From positions 56,942-120,941 of the forward strand of contig JAJYTP010000002.1 of assembly GCA_021792955.1 (NCBI GenBank): DNA of 64,000 bases, read 5' to 3'. Of the stretch, positions 60,701 to 64,000 are shown piece after piece. A model generated the notes under the pieces. It ran no database searches. It saw nothing but the letters and a program-made list of their open reading frames with translations, and had not been told where the DNA came from. The position numbers were made by a program, and so were the translations under genes. The stretch comes from an archaeon (lineage in GTDB: Archaea; Thermoproteota; Nitrososphaeria; Conexivisphaerales; UBA164). Numbering within the stretch: position 1 is the stretch's first letter; each line of letters begins with the position of its first letter.

Positions 60701-61345
60701 TTGTATCTGGGAGAACAAGAGCTTCAAGCAAAGCGACGAATACTATCGGTGCTTCTGGACGAAAGTAGGAAGTCAGTAGAAGCTACAAGGGAGCTTTCTG
60801 AGATGTATTCAAAGCTGGCTGGAACAAACATAGAAAGTTATAGGGTTGGCATCGCACAGGCATCTGCCGATCTAAAGGGTAGCCGAAGAGCGCTTACCCG
60901 CAATATTGCCGAAATGGGCACGATGTTACTGAATAAGGAAGATATAATGAGGGTGGCCTATCAATTTGAGGAGCTGGTGGACACCGTGGAAGGGGCTTCC
61001 TTCAGGCTTGCTCAGCTGGACATGAAGTTCATTCATAAGATAGGTGTGGACAGGGACATAGGAGAGCTTTTGGAAATGCTGGTTGACATAGTTTCCAGGA
61101 TCAATGAAATAGTCAGGATGCTGCAGATCAATCCGGAGAAGACATCAGACCTTTTACCTCCAATTGAGGATATCGAGAAGAAGATTGATAATAGGTACAG
61201 GCAGGTCGTAGTTCAAATGTTAAATACTTCCACCGATTATAAAAACCTGATAATAACCAAGGACCTCGTAGAGAGGATAGACGAACTTTCAGATATATCA
61301 CTGAAGATTTCCGATTCACTGATAATAGTATCCATAGGGATCTAG
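60701..61345 (+). CDS. PhoU-like/DUF47 helical protein
   Basis: Helical repeats (DIMRVAYQFEELVDTVEGASFRL). Confidence 0.65.
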   Translation: MYLGEQELQAKRRILSVLLDESRKSVEATRELSEMYSKLAGTNIESYRVGIAQASADLKGSRRALTRNIAEMGTMLLNKEDIMRVAYQFEELVDTVEGASFRLAQLDMKFIHKIGVDRDIGELLEMLVDIVSRINEIVRMLQINPEKTSDLLPPIEDIEKKIDNRYRQVVVQMLNTSTDYKNLIITKDLVERIDELSDISLKISDSLIIVSIGI

Positions 61346-61882
61346 ATGGTCTATTCCGCTGAATATCTACAAAGCAGGCTTATCGTGTGGGATAGGGGAG
61401 AAGCTAGGGAGCTTTATTCCAACGGATTCTTTGGAAAGCCGCTGGGGATAGCCAAGCCCAAAGGGGCAGATTTCGATAAGCCGCTCGTGCTGGACCTCAT
61501 CGAAGGATACTACTTGGCTGAAAGGGGCAAGCTAATTGTCTATAACGGTGATAGGAAGCTACCACTGGCTGAACTTGAGAAGGAGTGTAAGTCACAGCAT
61601 ACAAACTTCGAAATCAAGTACAAGGTATACAGGGGACTGAGGGATGGGGGATTCGTTGTCCTGCCTGGGGTTAAGTTTGGCTGCGATTTTGCCGTATATA
61701 AGAGTGGCCCCGGCATTGAGCACGCCCCATACATAATTCAGGTGGTCAGCCCAAACTCAAACGTAGATTCAACTTACCTTGTCCTTTCTGGCAGGTTAGC
61801 TACCACAGTCAGGAAGAACTTCATAATAGCAATATCGTATGACAGCCCAAAACTGTTAGGCTTTGAATGGTGGAGACCGTAG
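61346..61882 (+). CDS. endA: tRNA-splicing endonuclease
   Basis: YKVYRGLRDGGFVVLPGVKFGCDFAVYKSGPGIEHAPYIIQVV...RLATTVRKNFIIA with Tyr/His/Lys triad candidates. Confidence 0.93.
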   Translation: MVYSAEYLQSRLIVWDRGEARELYSNGFFGKPLGIAKPKGADFDKPLVLDLIEGYYLAERGKLIVYNGDRKLPLAELEKECKSQHTNFEIKYKVYRGLRDGGFVVLPGVKFGCDFAVYKSGPGIEHAPYIIQVVSPNSNVDSTYLVLSGRLATTVRKNFIIAISYDSPKLLGFEWWRP

Positions 61883-61959
61883 GGGCTGAGCTGCTATGTT
61901 GCTGGTGCTAAAATCCCCCGACACCTAAATCTTAAATAGCAATTGATATAATATATTGC

Positions 61960-63186
61960 GTGAACGACCAGTACTTAACCATTGACGATGTAAGTACGAA
62001 TGGAAAGGCTGTACTTCTGAGGGCCGATCTTAATACGCCCGTGGACGGCGACGGTAAATTGATCGAACGGCTAAAGCTCGAAGAGGCCGTAGTATCTATA
62101 AATGATTTCAAGGACGCCAAGCTCGTCGTAATTTCGCATCAGGGGAGGGTTGGCAGGGATGACTTCATAGAATTAAGGCAACACGCCGGCGTGCTGTCGG
62201 AGCTATTACAGAGGGAGGTCAAGTTTGTGCCGGACGTTATGGGCCCTACCGCTATCCAATCTATAAAGGATATGAAAGACGGCGAAGTCCTGATGCTTGA
62301 TAACCTTAGGCTTATGGCTGAGGAGAACACAGAAATAGATATGGTACAGGCGGCTAATTCCCATATGGTAAAGCGACTGGCCGGCCTTTTCGACCTCTTC
62401 GTTTTGGATGCCTTTCCGACAGCTCACAGGTCTCATCCATCTATAGTCGGGTTTCCCTACTTTTTACCTACGGTAGCTGGCCGACTTATAATTAAGGAGT
62501 TAAAGGCCCTTAACATGATCTCAATGGTTGAAAAGGGCCCATATACCACCATGCTTGGTGGCGCCAAAATTAACGACAGGCTGGAATCCATCATATCTCT
62601 GATCAGGAACCACAAGGCGGACAAGGTGCTCCTAAGTGGCACCATCGGACTTAGCTTTTTGAAGGCGGCGGGAAGAATTGATGGATACGATGATTTGTTC
62701 GATAACTCAACTATAGGTGCTTGCGCAGCCCTTCTTGAAGAGTTCGGGGACCTTTTAGAATTACCAGTAGATCTAGCTTATGAGGATAATGGTGAGAGAA
62801 AGGAGGTGCCGGTAACCGAACTTCCGCGTGGGGTCAGCGTCTTGGATATAGGCTCCAGCACCGTTGACAGGTTTTCAAAGATAATAAGGTCCAGCGGCAC
62901 CGTATTCGTCAGTGGCACCCCGGGCGTCTTTGAACGGAAGAACTTCGATGTGGGGACCAGGGAGATACTTATGGCGGTTGCAAAGAGCGCAGGCACCACA
63001 ATAGTCAGTGGCGGTCATACCTCTACTGCGGTTAAGAAGCTGAACATTCCAAACTGGATAGATTACATTAGCACCTCTGGAGGGGCGCTTATACAGTACC
63101 TTTCAGGGAAGCCCCTTCCTCTGTTCGAGGCCCTCAAATATTCTGCACAACGCGTTAAAGATGGCGGTTACAGCCTATCGCGGTGA
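61960..63186 (+). CDS. pgk: Phosphoglycerate kinase
   Basis: LLRADLNTPVD, TMLGGAKINDRL, VSGGHTSTAVKK. Confidence 0.95.
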   Translation: MNDQYLTIDDVSTNGKAVLLRADLNTPVDGDGKLIERLKLEEAVVSINDFKDAKLVVISHQGRVGRDDFIELRQHAGVLSELLQREVKFVPDVMGPTAIQSIKDMKDGEVLMLDNLRLMAEENTEIDMVQAANSHMVKRLAGLFDLFVLDAFPTAHRSHPSIVGFPYFLPTVAGRLIIKELKALNMISMVEKGPYTTMLGGAKINDRLESIISLIRNHKADKVLLSGTIGLSFLKAAGRIDGYDDLFDNSTIGACAALLEEFGDLLELPVDLAYEDNGERKEVPVTELPRGVSVLDIGSSTVDRFSKIIRSSGTVFVSGTPGVFERKNFDVGTREILMAVAKSAGTTIVSGGHTSTAVKKLNIPNWIDYISTSGGALIQYLSGKPLPLFEALKYSAQRVKDGGYSLSR

Positions 63187-63192
63187 GGGCCG

Positions 63193-63897
63193 TCATCTAG
63201 AAGTGGTATCGATATTCAACCCCTGGATAAATTCATTGACGATTGCTGGTGCATCGGAAGAGACCATCGGTTGACCGTGCCCGGGCAAAAGCACCCTGAA
63301 ATCAAGCCCTATCAGTTTCCTGAGCGATGCCCTGGAAAGGTTAGGGTCATAGCTGAACATGCTTGGCGATTCCCTTAACTCCTTTCCGTTATATCTCAAA
63401 GCATCACCTACAAAGAGCACCTTCCTTTTTTCGTCATGCAGTGCAATGCTTCCGGGTGTGTGGCCGGGAAGGTGAATGACCTTCAACTGACCTACTAGAT
63501 CACCGTCGCTGAGGTTCAGGTCGGGCTTGACAGGTTTTGGCCTCATGAAGGGTGAGGATAACCTGAATAGAAGTCCCATGGCCCCTCTCGGATATGGATA
63601 TGCCTTAATGCCGCTTAAATAATCGGCATCATCTCCGTGGATCGCTATATTTGCTCCTGTCATTTCCTTCAGCCACCGGACCCCTCTGGTGTGGTCTACG
63701 TGGCAGTGTGTTATTACAATAAGCTTAACGCCCTTGACATCTGTTTTCAATTCTCTCTCTATATATTTGATTATGAGCATCGGTTTAGGCGAAATGGTTC
63801 CATCGACAATGGTCATAGCGCCATCATCATCAATTGAAATGTAGCTATTGGCATTGGTACCATCCACCAGATGCACACCTGGTACTATCTCACCCAT
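63193..63897 (-). CDS. Metallo-beta-lactamase fold hydrolase (glyoxalase II-like)
   Basis: THCHVDHTRGV, LPGHTPGSI, FVGDAL, PGHGQP. Confidence 0.92.
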   Translation of the reverse strand: MGEIVPGVHLVDGTNANSYISIDDDGAMTIVDGTISPKPMLIIKYIERELKTDVKGVKLIVITHCHVDHTRGVRWLKEMTGANIAIHGDDADYLSGIKAYPYPRGAMGLLFRLSSPFMRPKPVKPDLNLSDGDLVGQLKVIHLPGHTPGSIALHDEKRKVLFVGDALRYNGKELRESPSMFSYDPNLSRASLRKLIGLDFRVLLPGHGQPMVSSDAPAIVNEFIQGLNIDTTSR

Positions 63898-64000
63898 GGC
63901 TTCTGTTTAATAACCATAACTATAAACATATCACATTACATATTAAATTTCGTCTGCCAGTACCGGGGCAGGCTGTCCCCCTTGCCTTTGAGCTGCATCA

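Noticed and set aside
1-64000. CRISPR arrays, rRNA operons, prophage or complete defence islands
   Set aside because: No regularly spaced repeats, rRNA sequence, structural phage genes or recognised defence proteins were seen on either strand.

Overview
This is a gene-dense archaeal chromosome segment. Gene content (Topo VI, TFE, RpoE'/Spt4, S17e, aIF1, DUF359 dephospho-CoA kinase, EndA, archaemetzincin, ADTH/DHQ-II shikimate route) suggests Euryarchaeota, possibly a Thermoplasmata-like lineage; that placement is an inference. Main blocks: Topo VI B/A; RqcH/NFACT and a family-5-like uracil-DNA glycosylase; TFE; a family B DNA polymerase interrupted by a mini-intein in the catalytic YGD/TDS motif; an S17e / ParB-like kinase / Urm1-like-Cgi121 fusion operon; LeuRS; tRNA-Thr(TGT) and tRNA-Arg(GCG); a molybdenum-hydroxylase and amidohydrolase nucleobase-type cluster; a 10-gene collinear operon from aspartate kinase through chorismate synthase to a chorismate mutase-aminotransferase fusion; and a conserved informational block (beta-CASP nuclease, archaemetzincin, RpoE', Spt4, DPCK, PhoU-like, EndA, PGK). 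Intergenic space holds fossils of mobile elements (an IS481-like DDE transposase remnant and an IS200/IS605-like right-end hairpin) and one membrane-protein pseudogene. The most unusual item is a predicted single polypeptide joining a ubiquitin-like (Urm1/MoaD/SAMP) domain that ends in an internal HGG to a Cgi121-like KEOPS subunit. No CRISPR array, rRNA, or recognised complete defence system was seen. All family calls come from reading motifs by eye; no database search was run.
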